In this document: positions 35,046 through 44,205 of the stretch, in pieces
How the letters are laid out: each line of letters begins with the position of its first letter
Numbering within the stretch: position 1 is the stretch's first letter
Assembly (NCBI RefSeq): GCF_003390375.1
Contig: NZ_QUOT01000001.1
Span: 1,116,001 to 1,180,000 of the forward strand
DNA from: Thalassotalea euphylliae
GTDB lineage: Bacteria > Pseudomonadota > Gammaproteobacteria > Enterobacterales > Alteromonadaceae
DNA: 64,000 bases
Direction of reading: 5' to 3'
Notes under the pieces: model-generated
What the model was told of the DNA's origin: nothing
The model's input: the letters and a program-made list of their open reading frames with translations, nothing else
Databases searched by the model: none
Translations under genes and position numbers: made by a program

Positions 35046-36026
35046 ATGACTACACAACAATTTGGCAAAAACGGCTGGAGCCCCGAGCGAATCAGATCAT
35101 TAGCGGGCAAAACTTATGTTATTACTGGAGCAAATTCAGGCACAGGTTTTGAAGCTGCCCGTATTTTCCTGTCAAAAGGCGCGAAGGTAGTGATGATGAA
35201 TCGCAATACTGAAAAATCAGCAGTAGCCATCGGCAAGCTTCAGCAAGAGTTTGGTACCAGTTGCCCGGTCAGCTTTATTCAAATGGACTTGGCAAGCTTA
35301 GCGTCAGTGCGCGAAGCTGCTGCACAGTTGTTGGAATCAGTACCGCAAATTGATGCACTGATCTGTAATGCCGCAATTGCACAAGTTGCTCAGCAAGAAA
35401 TCACCACTGATGGCTTTGAGAGTCAGCTTGGCGTCAACCATTTTGGTCATTTTTTGCTATGTGGCTTGTTGTTTAATCGCATTGAAGCGTCAAGCGGTCG
35501 TATTGTTGTGGTAGGTAGCAACGCCTATAAAATGGGACTAAAAACCATTCAGTTTGACGATCTAAATTTTGACGCCAAATACACCGCATGGAATGCCTAT
35601 GCGCAAAGTAAATTAGCTCAGCTAATGTTCGCTTATGAGTTGCAATATCGCTTGGCCAATCAATTTGCCAGCCGTTTAGCCAGCGATACTGATACTAAAG
35701 GCTCAAACGTTGAAGTGCACGTCTGTCACCCTGGCGCATCGCGCACTAATTTATTGATGGACACCGCCAGCACATTTAACAAGGCACTTTGGTCTGTGTT
35801 ATCACGCGTTATCGCCCAACCCGCCGAAAAGGGTGCTTGGCCTCAGGTAATGTGTGCGACTGAGAACGAGTTAAAAGCACAGCGTTACTATGGGCCAACA
35901 AGACGCACACAAACGGTTGGCGCTGTTGATGAATGCCCGTTAGAAGCACTGGCGCTAGACAGGGAAGTCGCCACTAAACTGTGGCAGGTATCTGAGCAGA
36001 AAACGGGTTTTACTTGGCCGTTTTAG
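35046..36026 (+). CDS. Short-chain dehydrogenase/reductase
   Basis: 326 residues, similar to the WW-oxidoreductase/protochlorophyllide-reductase-like SDR group. Cofactor motif TGANSGTGFEAA (about 25-36), NRN after the second strand (suggesting NADPH), CNAA near 115-118, Ser in VVGSN (about 156) and the catalytic YAQSK (about 183-187). The substrate is unknown. AGGAG precedes the ATG. Probable target of the divergent AraC regulator. Confidence 0.92.
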   Translation: MTTQQFGKNGWSPERIRSLAGKTYVITGANSGTGFEAARIFLSKGAKVVMMNRNTEKSAVAIGKLQQEFGTSCPVSFIQMDLASLASVREAAAQLLESVPQIDALICNAAIAQVAQQEITTDGFESQLGVNHFGHFLLCGLLFNRIEASSGRIVVVGSNAYKMGLKTIQFDDLNFDAKYTAWNAYAQSKLAQLMFAYELQYRLANQFASRLASDTDTKGSNVEVHVCHPGASRTNLLMDTASTFNKALWSVLSRVIAQPAEKGAWPQVMCATENELKAQRYYGPTRRTQTVGAVDECPLEALALDREVATKLWQVSEQKTGFTWPF

Positions 36027-36055
36027 ATAGCTATTTGGATTATGCTGTTTAATTC

Positions 36056-36085
36056 TTGGCGAGTTAAAAGATCTTTTCTCGCCAA
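36056..36085. terminator. Hairpin after the SDR gene
   Basis: TTGGCGAG pairs with CTCGCCAA; inside lies the perfect palindrome AAAAGATCTTTT with a 2-base bulge. No U run follows. It sits between convergent genes. Confidence 0.6.
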
Positions 36086-36132
36086 GGCTCTTGCTGAATG
36101 CTTTATGCAAAACAAAACGCTACTAGCCCTGA

Positions 36133-36702
36133 CTAAATATCAATATAAGGGTATTTAATTTCGCTAACAGGCACAATATAAAAACTTACCCCCGCAATCG
36201 AATATGTCGGTAGTTGATATGCAGGGTCAAAGCTTGTCGGTGTGCTAACGGCTTTTCTAAAACGAATATTTTTTAGAATAAGATCGGAAAAGGCATCCAC
36301 ATCATTAGGTGAGAAGGCCAGAATATTGCGGTCAATCACTAAGGAAAAACCGTTAAATATATTGGTAGAATCACAGGAAAAGCCGCAGTAACCGAAGTAG
36401 TCAGATAAGTTAGAGCCGATGCGAATCACTTCTTTAACAAACTCTTTCTCGCCAAACAGATAAGCGATTTTCCGTTCGAATAACTCACTGTTTAAACCGA
36501 CAAATTGACTCATCAAGCTACAGTTTGCGTGGGCATTGATCAGATCGGTTAACAGCTGATTGTTCGCGTGGATCAGCTCAGATTCAGAGACAGCCCCTGA
36601 CTCGCGAAGCGCTATTAACGAGTCGCATTTTTTCTCAAATGAATCAAAGTAAGCGGCAAAGTGGGCGATAAAATGAGAGACACTAGCATTAAATAAATTC
36701 AT
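36133..36702 (-). CDS. Hypothetical protein
   Basis: 189 residues from the ATG at 36702 (a TTG three codons earlier is possible). Not recognised. No signal peptide, membrane segment or catalytic motif is seen. The N-terminal half is helical (FDSFEKKCDSLIALRESGAVSESELIHAN) and the C-terminal half looks like alternating strands ending SIAGVSFYIVPVSEIKYPYIDI. Four Cys are scattered, including FGYCGFSCDS. Codon use is similar to its neighbours. It lies between the SDR and a LysR gene; I cannot infer a role from context. Confidence 0.6.
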   Translation of the reverse strand: MNLFNASVSHFIAHFAAYFDSFEKKCDSLIALRESGAVSESELIHANNQLLTDLINAHANCSLMSQFVGLNSELFERKIAYLFGEKEFVKEVIRIGSNLSDYFGYCGFSCDSTNIFNGFSLVIDRNILAFSPNDVDAFSDLILKNIRFRKAVSTPTSFDPAYQLPTYSIAGVSFYIVPVSEIKYPYIDI

Positions 36703-36821
36703 TCGAATCAAACTTATTGCGAATAAACCATTAATTTAAATCTAGTTAGCTTTTGATGGTTCGGCAACATTGACCATAGATGAAAATTCTTCTCTCATAG
36801 TTAATAATTGTAAGTGCAATA

Positions 36822-37727
36822 TCATTCCAATCGAGCTAGCTTTTCCAATAGAAAATCAATCAACACTCTAACCCGCTTTGCTTTTTGCGCGTCTTTGTGG
36901 AAATACACATACAGCGCAGAATACGGATACCAATAGTCAGGTAGAACCGGAACCAGCTGGCCGCTATTGATTAATTCAGTGACTAGCGGCTCAACGATAC
37001 GGCCTATTCCCAAGCCTTTTTGCGCAGCATCCACCATCAAGCTGGTATCATTGACAATTAAGGCGTTAGGCATTTCTACCGTCACTGTTTGACCATTATC
37101 ATTAAGCAACACTGGCACTAATTGATTCGAGGTAATAAAGCGATACTGGATCAGTTTATGCCCCTGTAATTCGTTTGGCGTTGATGGTAAGCCATGTTGT
37201 TTTACATATTCGGGTGATGCGAAAAATGCCTCTTTCATTGGTTTGGTTAACTGGCGCGCCACCATCCCCTGCTCGACGCGATCACCGAAGCGAATACCCA
37301 GATCATAGCCTTCTTTTAAAATATCGATCGCCGCATCAGAAACGGAGATTTCCAATTCAATGGCGGGATAACGCTGACAAAATTCCGCATAAATGGGTTG
37401 TAATAAATGCTTATAAACAAAGCGCGGCGTAGTTAGCCTAACCTTACCCGATGGTACCTTGCTTAAATCGCTGACACTTTCAAACGCTAAGGGCAATTCC
37501 TGTAATGGCTGTTGCGTTTGCTGGTGCAATAACCTGCCGGCTTCAGTGAGCTCAATTCGACGGGTTGTGCGAGTAAAAAGCGGTAAGCCGACTTCTGCCT
37601 CAAGTGCTTTTAACGCATTGCTAACCGAAGGCGCGGCAATTTCTAGCTTTTGTGCCGCTTTGGTAATACTGCCCTCACTCACTATTGTGTGAAACATTTG
37701 TAGTTGGTTAAAAGTCGCGCCATTCAT
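36822..37727 (-). CDS. LysR-family regulator divergent from the flavodoxin/OYE genes
   Basis: 301 residues from the ATG at 37727 (an in-frame TTG lies 21 bases earlier). Helix-turn-helix at about 18-42 (GSITKAAQKLEIAAPSVSNALKALEAEVG), effector domain from about 92. It is divergent from the flavodoxin-fold/NTF2 gene 170 bases away and so is likely its regulator. Many LysR proteins of this type govern NAD(P)H oxidoreductases. Confidence 0.92.
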   Translation of the reverse strand: MNGATFNQLQMFHTIVSEGSITKAAQKLEIAAPSVSNALKALEAEVGLPLFTRTTRRIELTEAGRLLHQQTQQPLQELPLAFESVSDLSKVPSGKVRLTTPRFVYKHLLQPIYAEFCQRYPAIELEISVSDAAIDILKEGYDLGIRFGDRVEQGMVARQLTKPMKEAFFASPEYVKQHGLPSTPNELQGHKLIQYRFITSNQLVPVLLNDNGQTVTVEMPNALIVNDTSLMVDAAQKGLGIGRIVEPLVTELINSGQLVPVLPDYWYPYSALYVYFHKDAQKAKRVRVLIDFLLEKLARLE

Positions 37728-37897
37728 TTTTGCTGTTCTACATAACAAGCCAATTATTAGTTTTAGGCTAACAATTACTTAGCCATACATCATCTAATAA
37801 ATAGCAATAAGCTCACATACACTCTCCCTATCAATTACAGACAAGGCCAGTTTAGTCAGGCCTTAGCCATATTAATGCTGTCAGCAGGAGAGTTACC

Positions 37898-38878
37898 ATG
37901 AGTAATATTCTAGTAATTTCAGGCCATCCAGATTTAGCCAATTCAAACACCAATACTGTGATCATTGATCACTTAACTACACAGCTTGCCGCTCCCTCAT
38001 ATCGCCTTGAAGTTCGTCGATTAGATAGCTTATACCCAAATTTTCAAATCGATGTCGCCGCAGAGCAAGCAGCGCTTGTTAACGCTGATATTGTCGTCCT
38101 ACAGTTTCCTTTTTACTGGTACTCCGCGCCAGCGTTATTGAAAAAGTGGTTAGACGATGTGTTTAGCTACAATTTTGCATATGGCGCAGAGGGTGACAAG
38201 TTAAAGGGCAAAGACTTGATCTTATCCTTTACGGTGGGTGGCCCCGAAGAGTCATATCAACCACTAGGTTATAACCACTTTTCGATTGAACAGTTAATTT
38301 CGCCACTTCAGCAAACCGCTTATTTGGCCGGCATGAATTTTGTTGCTCCTATTTACACCCATCGCATGGTGTATATTCCGGGTGTATACAATACCTTGGA
38401 GGATGTACAAGCCCGTGCTACCGCCCATGGTCAACGTCTCGTTAATCAAATTCAACAGTTGTCCAATTCAATCGACAGCAAAGTGAGTAAGTTTGTTACT
38501 GATTGGTTTGCCGATTTTGATCTACTGACTGTCGCGCCGGAGCGCTTAACCGCTCATTTAAGCGAGGATGTAAAAATGATCATGCCAGACGGTGAATTTA
38601 TCGGCCATCAAGGTTTTAGGGACTGGTACGCCATTGCCAGAAAAACTTTTAAACCAAACTGTCAGCATATTGTCGAGCAACTAAGTGTGAGCGAGCAGAA
38701 CAAAATTGGGTATTACACCGCTGAGTTACGTATTCGTCTTAAAGCAGAAACCTTTCCTAAATCAGCGCTGCAAGGTGAAAGCGTTAATATGCTAGTCAAT
38801 GAAACTTGGCAGCTGAGCGTGACGGATAATGGTGATATTAATATTTCTGAATACCTAGTCGACGTAGTTAATGCTTAG
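37898..38878 (+). CDS. Flavodoxin-fold NAD(P)H oxidoreductase fused to an NTF2-like domain
   Basis: 326 residues. Residues 1-190 form a flavodoxin-2 fold like KefF/YwrO/MdaB quinone reductases (ILVISGHPDLANSNTN, VVLQFPFYWYSAPALLKKWLDDVF, LSFTVGG). Residues about 200-326 look like a SnoaL/NTF2-type barrel (DWFADFDLLTVAPERLTAHLS, FIGHQGFRDWY). Stand-alone enzymes of this kind are about 175-200 residues, so this is a real fusion in one frame. It probably reduces quinones or nitro compounds; the second domain may bind substrate. AGGAG before the ATG. Confidence 0.88.
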   Translation: MSNILVISGHPDLANSNTNTVIIDHLTTQLAAPSYRLEVRRLDSLYPNFQIDVAAEQAALVNADIVVLQFPFYWYSAPALLKKWLDDVFSYNFAYGAEGDKLKGKDLILSFTVGGPEESYQPLGYNHFSIEQLISPLQQTAYLAGMNFVAPIYTHRMVYIPGVYNTLEDVQARATAHGQRLVNQIQQLSNSIDSKVSKFVTDWFADFDLLTVAPERLTAHLSEDVKMIMPDGEFIGHQGFRDWYAIARKTFKPNCQHIVEQLSVSEQNKIGYYTAELRIRLKAETFPKSALQGESVNMLVNETWQLSVTDNGDINISEYLVDVVNA

Positions 38879-38891
38879 CTCTTTGGAAACA

Positions 38892-38910
38892 GCCTCCCTT
38901 ATTGGGAGGC
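38892..38910 (+). terminator. Hairpin after the flavodoxin/NTF2 gene
   Basis: GCCTCCC pairs with GGGAGGC around TTATT. Only a weak T stretch follows. Confidence 0.6.
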
Positions 38911-39106
38911 CTTAACCGCCATCATTTTAATTCAACTATTACACAAACAGAACCAGCTCAAACGAGCAAAAAAATACTCCTATTATTTCATTTTAAACAA
39001 ATATAATTTGTTATTTTTGCTCTCAATCTAGCCAATCAGCCTTGCTAAGATGCGCGCCACTTAACTTACTTTCTTCACACTTTGCATAATGTAGCGAGGC
39101 TCAGCC

Positions 39107-40222
39107 ATGACAGATGCTTTATTCCAGCCTATTCAACTAGGCAAACTAACGCTTCACAACCGTATTGTAATGCCACCTATGACTCGCTCGCGAGCCAGTC
39201 AACCTGATGATGCTGCCAACGATTTAATGGCAACCTATTACGCCCAGCGTGCGAGCGCAGGTCTTATCGTTACTGAAGGTACGCAAATTTCACCTATGGG
39301 TAAAGGTTATGCTTGGACACCTGGCATATACAGCGAAACACAAATCGCTGGTTGGAAAAAAGTGACTGAGGCTGTGCATGCTAAAGACGGCAGTATTTTC
39401 GCGCAGCTTTGGCACGTTGGCCGAGTTACCCACCCAGATAATATCGGTGGCGAGCAGCCAATCTCATCTTCAGCAATTCAAGCCGAAAACGTTAAAGTGT
39501 TTGTCGATAATGGCACCGATGAGCCGGGATTTGTTGATGTAACAAAGCCGCGTGAAATGACCCATGACGATATCAAGTTAGTCATTGAGCAATATCGCCA
39601 AGCGGCATTGAATGCCATTGAAGCGGGCTTTGATGGCATCGAACTACACGCCGCTAACGGTTATTTGATTAACCAATTTATCGATTCAGAATCGAACAAC
39701 CGCACCGACGAATACGGTGGTTGCCTTGAAAATCGTTTGCGTTTTCTAGACGAGGTGGTTGCCGCTATGGTAGATGCCATAGGTGGTGATCGCGTTGGCG
39801 TGCGTTTGGCACCTTTAACCACGCTTAACGGCACAGTTGATAGCGACCCTATCAACACTTACACAGCAGCCGCGGCACTACTCGATAAGCAAAAGATTGT
39901 TTATCTACATATCGCGGAAGTGGACTGGGACGATGCCCCCGATACACCAGTGTCATTTAAGCAAGCACTGCGTAACGCGTTTAGCGGCGTGCTTATTTAC
40001 GCAGGTCGTTATAACGGTGAAAAAGCCGAAAAAGCTATCAGCCAAGGCCTTGCCGATATGGTTGGTTTTGGTCGCCCATTTGTTGCCAATCCTGATTTAC
40101 CCAAGCGAATTAAACACGGCTACCCATTAGCTGCTCATGTGCCAGAAACCCTATTTGGCGGCGGTGAGCAAGGTTTAATTGATTACCCTAACTACACTAG
40201 CCAAGCTAACGCGGAGCAGTAA
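39107..40222 (+). CDS. Old yellow enzyme-family alkene reductase (His/Asn type)
   Basis: 371-residue FMN TIM barrel. PPMTRSR near the N-terminus holds the FMN-contacting Thr; QLWHVGR and HAANGYLINQF carry the substrate-binding His/Asn pair and the proton-donor Tyr; GFGRPFVANPDL near the C-terminus binds the FMN phosphate. These enzymes use NADPH to reduce activated C=C bonds and nitro compounds. GAGG before the ATG. First of two tandem paralogues, only 2 bases apart. Confidence 0.94.
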   Translation: MTDALFQPIQLGKLTLHNRIVMPPMTRSRASQPDDAANDLMATYYAQRASAGLIVTEGTQISPMGKGYAWTPGIYSETQIAGWKKVTEAVHAKDGSIFAQLWHVGRVTHPDNIGGEQPISSSAIQAENVKVFVDNGTDEPGFVDVTKPREMTHDDIKLVIEQYRQAALNAIEAGFDGIELHAANGYLINQFIDSESNNRTDEYGGCLENRLRFLDEVVAAMVDAIGGDRVGVRLAPLTTLNGTVDSDPINTYTAAAALLDKQKIVYLHIAEVDWDDAPDTPVSFKQALRNAFSGVLIYAGRYNGEKAEKAISQGLADMVGFGRPFVANPDLPKRIKHGYPLAAHVPETLFGGGEQGLIDYPNYTSQANAEQ

Positions 40223-40224
40223 CC

Positions 40225-41316
40225 ATGATTTTCCAAGATTTTGAGCATCAATCACTAAGCTTAACTAACCGTATCGCCATGGCGCCAATGACACGCTCAC
40301 GCTCTACTCAGCCCGGTGATATTCCCAATGAGTTAATGGCGAAATACTATGGGCAACGCGCTACAGCTGGACTCATTGTTACCGAGGGCACACCGATATC
40401 TGAAGTAGGTCGCGGTTATTCCATGACGCCGGGGATTTACACACCAGAACAAATCGCCGGCTGGCGTAAAGTAACCAATGCGATTCATGAAAAAGGCGGT
40501 AAAGTTTTTGTTCAGCTTTGGCATGTTGGCAGACGCAGCCATTCCAGTATTTCTGGGCAACAGCCGCTAGCGCCATCGGCAATCAAAGTGCCGGACCAAG
40601 TATTCGGCCCGTTGCCGTCGGGTGGCTTTGGCATGATAGAAATCGAGCAGCCAAAAGCCATGACGCAGCAAGATATCGACAATACTGTCGCTGACTTTGT
40701 CCAAGCAGCAAAAAATGCGATTGAAGCAGGCTTTGATGGCGTTGAGATTCACGCGGCACATGGCTACCTGTTTGATACATTTTTGCGTTTTGAAAGTAAC
40801 CAACGGAACGATCAATATGGCGGTAGCCCTGAAAATCGGATGCGCTTTTTACTTGAGACTTTATCTGCCATAGGTAATGAGATTGGCAATGAAAAGGTCG
40901 CAGTGCGTCTATCACCGCATGTGATTGAAGGCTTTGCTGAACAAGACCCAGAGCTGGTGTCACTAACGTTAAAAATGCTAGAAAAGTTGCAGCCAATGAA
41001 TTTGGCCTATATACATTTTTCCGAGAATATTTCCCGTTACCATGAAGTGCCAGAGTCATTTCGCCAGCAGGTGCGTGACGTTTACCAAAACCCAATTATG
41101 GTCGCTGGTAAGCTTGATAAAGACAAAGCTCAGGCTTTGCTAGCTAAAGGTTATGCCGATCTAGTGGCGTTCGGAACGCCGTTTGTCACTAATCCTGATT
41201 TAGTCGCGCGCTTTGAAAATAACTGGCCACTAGCGGAGTTTGATGCCGATGCCAGACTGACTTTATATGGTGGCAATGCTGAGGGTTACACTGACTACTC
41301 AAGTTATTTTGCCTAG
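40225..41316 (+). CDS. Old yellow enzyme-family alkene reductase (His/His type)
   Basis: 363 residues, paralogous to the preceding gene throughout (APMTRSRSTQPGD, QLWHVGRRSHSS). The substrate-binding pair is His/His (HAAHGYLFDTF), as in PETN reductase/NemA, instead of His/Asn, so substrate preference may differ. FMN phosphate segment AFGTPFVTNPDL. The GGAG signal is inside the 3' end of the upstream gene, so the two are translationally coupled. Confidence 0.94.
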   Translation: MIFQDFEHQSLSLTNRIAMAPMTRSRSTQPGDIPNELMAKYYGQRATAGLIVTEGTPISEVGRGYSMTPGIYTPEQIAGWRKVTNAIHEKGGKVFVQLWHVGRRSHSSISGQQPLAPSAIKVPDQVFGPLPSGGFGMIEIEQPKAMTQQDIDNTVADFVQAAKNAIEAGFDGVEIHAAHGYLFDTFLRFESNQRNDQYGGSPENRMRFLLETLSAIGNEIGNEKVAVRLSPHVIEGFAEQDPELVSLTLKMLEKLQPMNLAYIHFSENISRYHEVPESFRQQVRDVYQNPIMVAGKLDKDKAQALLAKGYADLVAFGTPFVTNPDLVARFENNWPLAEFDADARLTLYGGNAEGYTDYSSYFA

Positions 41317-42085
41317 TTTTAAGAGCATAAATATTTTGAAGTTCTAAAAATAGCTCACAAAATAAAAGCTAAGCGTGATTGCTAACTTGCCAGCAATTTA
41401 AAAATTCAGCAGTTACGTCTTGGCTTTACCCATTTTCAAAAGCGTAAAATTTTCATATAACCAACAACAGCCATATAACCGAAACCTCTCATATAACCAT
41501 CAACGCTAAACAACTCAAAATAGGCAAAGTAAGCCACGGAGTTAACGTAAACTAAGCAATTGATGTAGTCAACGTAAGAAACCTAAGAAGCGTTGGCCAG
41601 CTAGCTCTTGACTAACCACCTATTTAGAATCAAACACTTACAATAGAATTTTCACCTTCAGATTAAGGTGACAATAACGATAATTCATCAAAATCATAAT
41701 GCCTGTAAGCTTATACATAAACTCTCTCAATTATGATGCTAACTTGCTGACAATTCATCATTTATTATTACTTTTCGCTCATCTTTAGTTCTAACTAGCT
41801 ATAATCGCTAGAGCGCCACTTTGATTTAGCCCCTATCATTGCTCAATATTCCTGGTAATCTAGCTAAAGCTTTTACTCTAAGTTATCGAGAAAAAGCAAA
41901 AAAAAGCAAAAAAAATCAGTAAAAACAATCATAAATTCTTCAGGTTTAAAATTCTTGGTCTACACTAAAGTGGCATTGCACAAGTCTGTAATACACACCA
42001 GACACCTAGTAAACACCCAAGAGTAACCCAAAACTTAGTTCGCTTTTTCAAAGCAAAGGACCTGTTGAGTAGAAGGAAGTCACCA
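41317..42085. other. Large intergenic region before the NIT-domain chemoreceptor
   Basis: 769 AT-rich bases without a convincing gene. It contains a three-copy 18-bp tandem repeat (41454-41507) and low-complexity A-rich units with GC steps (about 41891-41918). The promoter of the chemoreceptor must lie near its right end; I could not fix a start site. Confidence 0.6.
41454..41507. repeat. 18-bp tandem repeat, three copies
   Basis: Units begin CATATAACC at 41454, 41472 and 41490, an exact 18-base period; the second half of each unit is A/C-rich and diverges. Confidence 0.82.
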
Positions 42086-44077
42086 ATGAAAAAACTACTG
42101 AGTAGATTATCTATTATTCAAGTTTCGTTAATAAGCTCAGCCATACTCGCCATATTTGTTGTCACCTTGTTGATTCAAAACCTATTAAACAAGTGGCACG
42201 AAGTGGAAACTACAGAACAAGATATTAAGCTCATTATGTTGCTTGATGCGTTAGAGAAAATAGCACATAACCACGCTGTTGAACGGGGGTTAACCGCAGG
42301 CTTTTTAGGCAGCGGCACCGACCAAGCTAGGCAGAAAGTTATCGCTCAACGTCAAAAAGCCGATACATCGATTAACAACTTACGAGAGCTACAAAAAGAG
42401 CTTGATCATTTAGGTGATAAACTTAGTGAAAATCTCACTATTTTGTACAACTATGAAGCAGGTAAAGCCAGCCTGCGCCGTAAGGTTGATGTGCGAAACG
42501 CGCCGGAAGCATTTGGCTACTTCAGTACACTCAATAAAATTGCTATTGATATAGCCGCAAGTCTCAAAAATCAAATTAAGCACCCTGAGTTAGCTGAAGA
42601 ATTAAGCGCTTCCTTTCTATTTGCTCAGTACAAAGAGCGACTTGGGCAAAATCGCGGCAAAATAAATGGTGTTTTAGCCAAACAACAAATTACTCCGCAA
42701 GCCCAACAAGACATCGCTTTGTATAGTGCAGAACTGCGCTTGTTGAACAATTATTTGAAAGCTACCCTATCAGGAACCGACGGGCAGCAAATTTTCAACC
42801 GAATTTTGAGCTCTGGAGACTCAATTCGAATTAAATCGATTGTCGATCAATTATTAGCATCAAGCGCTCCTGATTTTTCCTCGCTACCAAAACCTGCCAG
42901 CTGGTTTCCAATGGCAACCCAGCAAATTGGACAAGTAAAAGCCATGCTAGACGACCAATGGCAAACCATTCAAGCAGATGGCGAGGCAATGAAAAACGAC
43001 GCGTTAAATGATTTTACTTATACAGTTGTCGCGTTTGTGATCACTGTCATCATCATTATTACGCTGAACTACTATTTACTATCAACTCTTCGTGCGGAGC
43101 TTGGCTACTTAACTAAAATGCTAAAAGAAGCTGAGAACGGTGATTTAACCGTTGAGTTGCGCCTTGATACCAAAGACGAACTAGGTGAAATATCAAGCGC
43201 TATTCACAACACAGTTTATGCGTTTAAAGCCTTGATGCTAGGGTTAGATAAGTCAGTCAAATCAGGAACCCGCCTCAACAATAGCATGAACGAAGCGACA
43301 CAAACCGTGTTAGAAGAGTCAGTTAAAACACAGTCAATGGCTACAAATATCGCCAGTGCAATTGAAGAAATGGCAGCCACTAGTCGAGAAATTGCTCAGT
43401 CTGCGTCGCAAACCTTAGACGCCAGTGACGACTTAAACCGACAAGCAAAGCAACTGATTGATGACAATCAAGCAAGCCAGACTTCAATCAATGATTTAAC
43501 CACAAGTATGAATACTGTTGAATCACTTGCCGCGCAAATGGAGCAGCAAGTTGCCAGTATTTCGTTAATTCTTGATTCGATTAGCAGTATTGCCGAGCAA
43601 ACCAACTTACTTGCCTTAAACGCCGCAATTGAAGCTGCACGTGCTGGTGAGCATGGTCGAGGCTTTGCTGTGGTCGCCGATGAGGTAAGAAGTTTGGCTG
43701 GTAACAGTAAAGAGTCTTCAGAGAAGATTGCTTCACTACTCAATCAACTGCAATCCATTACTGAACAAGTCGTTCACTCAATTGACGATAGCGCTGAGTT
43801 GTCGAAAACTGCATTAAAGAAGTTTGAGCAAGCAAAAGGCGTGTCTGAGCAAGTGCATGCTCAAAGCCGTAATTTGGAATCGCTGGCAATGAACGTATCT
43901 TCTGCTGCCGAGCAGCAATCGACTGTTGCCGCAACCATTGCTGGCGACGCAACTAATGTGCTGGAATATGCGAACCACGAAGTTGAAGCATCTCAAGATT
44001 TAGAGCAAATTTTCAAAGATATGAAAATCAACTCTAAAACACTTCAAAACACCATGGACAACTTTAAATTTCAGTAG
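42086..44077 (+). CDS. Methyl-accepting chemotaxis protein with NIT sensor domain
   Basis: 663 residues from the ATG at 42086 (AAGGAAG 6-7 bases upstream); a TTG 21 bases earlier is less likely. Helix 1 about 10-30, a periplasmic nitrate/nitrite-sensing (NIT) domain (about 45-300: HNHAVERGLTAGFLGSG), helix 2 about 312-335, HAMP, and a signalling domain with EQTNLLALNAAIEAARAGEH. NIT domains bind nitrate or nitrite in the few studied cases. It converges on another chemoreceptor across a shared terminator. Confidence 0.92.
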   Translation: MKKLLSRLSIIQVSLISSAILAIFVVTLLIQNLLNKWHEVETTEQDIKLIMLLDALEKIAHNHAVERGLTAGFLGSGTDQARQKVIAQRQKADTSINNLRELQKELDHLGDKLSENLTILYNYEAGKASLRRKVDVRNAPEAFGYFSTLNKIAIDIAASLKNQIKHPELAEELSASFLFAQYKERLGQNRGKINGVLAKQQITPQAQQDIALYSAELRLLNNYLKATLSGTDGQQIFNRILSSGDSIRIKSIVDQLLASSAPDFSSLPKPASWFPMATQQIGQVKAMLDDQWQTIQADGEAMKNDALNDFTYTVVAFVITVIIIITLNYYLLSTLRAELGYLTKMLKEAENGDLTVELRLDTKDELGEISSAIHNTVYAFKALMLGLDKSVKSGTRLNNSMNEATQTVLEESVKTQSMATNIASAIEEMAATSREIAQSASQTLDASDDLNRQAKQLIDDNQASQTSINDLTTSMNTVESLAAQMEQQVASISLILDSISSIAEQTNLLALNAAIEAARAGEHGRGFAVVADEVRSLAGNSKESSEKIASLLNQLQSITEQVVHSIDDSAELSKTALKKFEQAKGVSEQVHAQSRNLESLAMNVSSAAEQQSTVAATIAGDATNVLEYANHEVEASQDLEQIFKDMKINSKTLQNTMDNFKFQ

Positions 44078-44100
44078 CAATTTAAACGCAAGCCAATAAC

Positions 44101-44141
44101 AAAAAAGCGAGCATCACTTAGCGTGAATTGCTCGCTTTTTT
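44101..44141. terminator. Bidirectional terminator between the two chemoreceptors
   Basis: AAAAAAGCGAGCA pairs with TGCTCGCTTTTTT (13 bp) around a 15-base loop. A and T runs on either side make it work in both directions. Confidence 0.92.
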
Positions 44142-44205
44142 ATTTGCCTATTTCTGCCTAATTAGCTTTGTTATCTTATCTTTATATGACTGTTTTTATT
44201 GGAAT

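Noticed and set aside
40583..41095. 170-codon antisense frame inside the second OYE gene
   Set aside because: It lies opposite a clearly coding, conserved gene, has no ribosome-binding site and no recognisable protein features.
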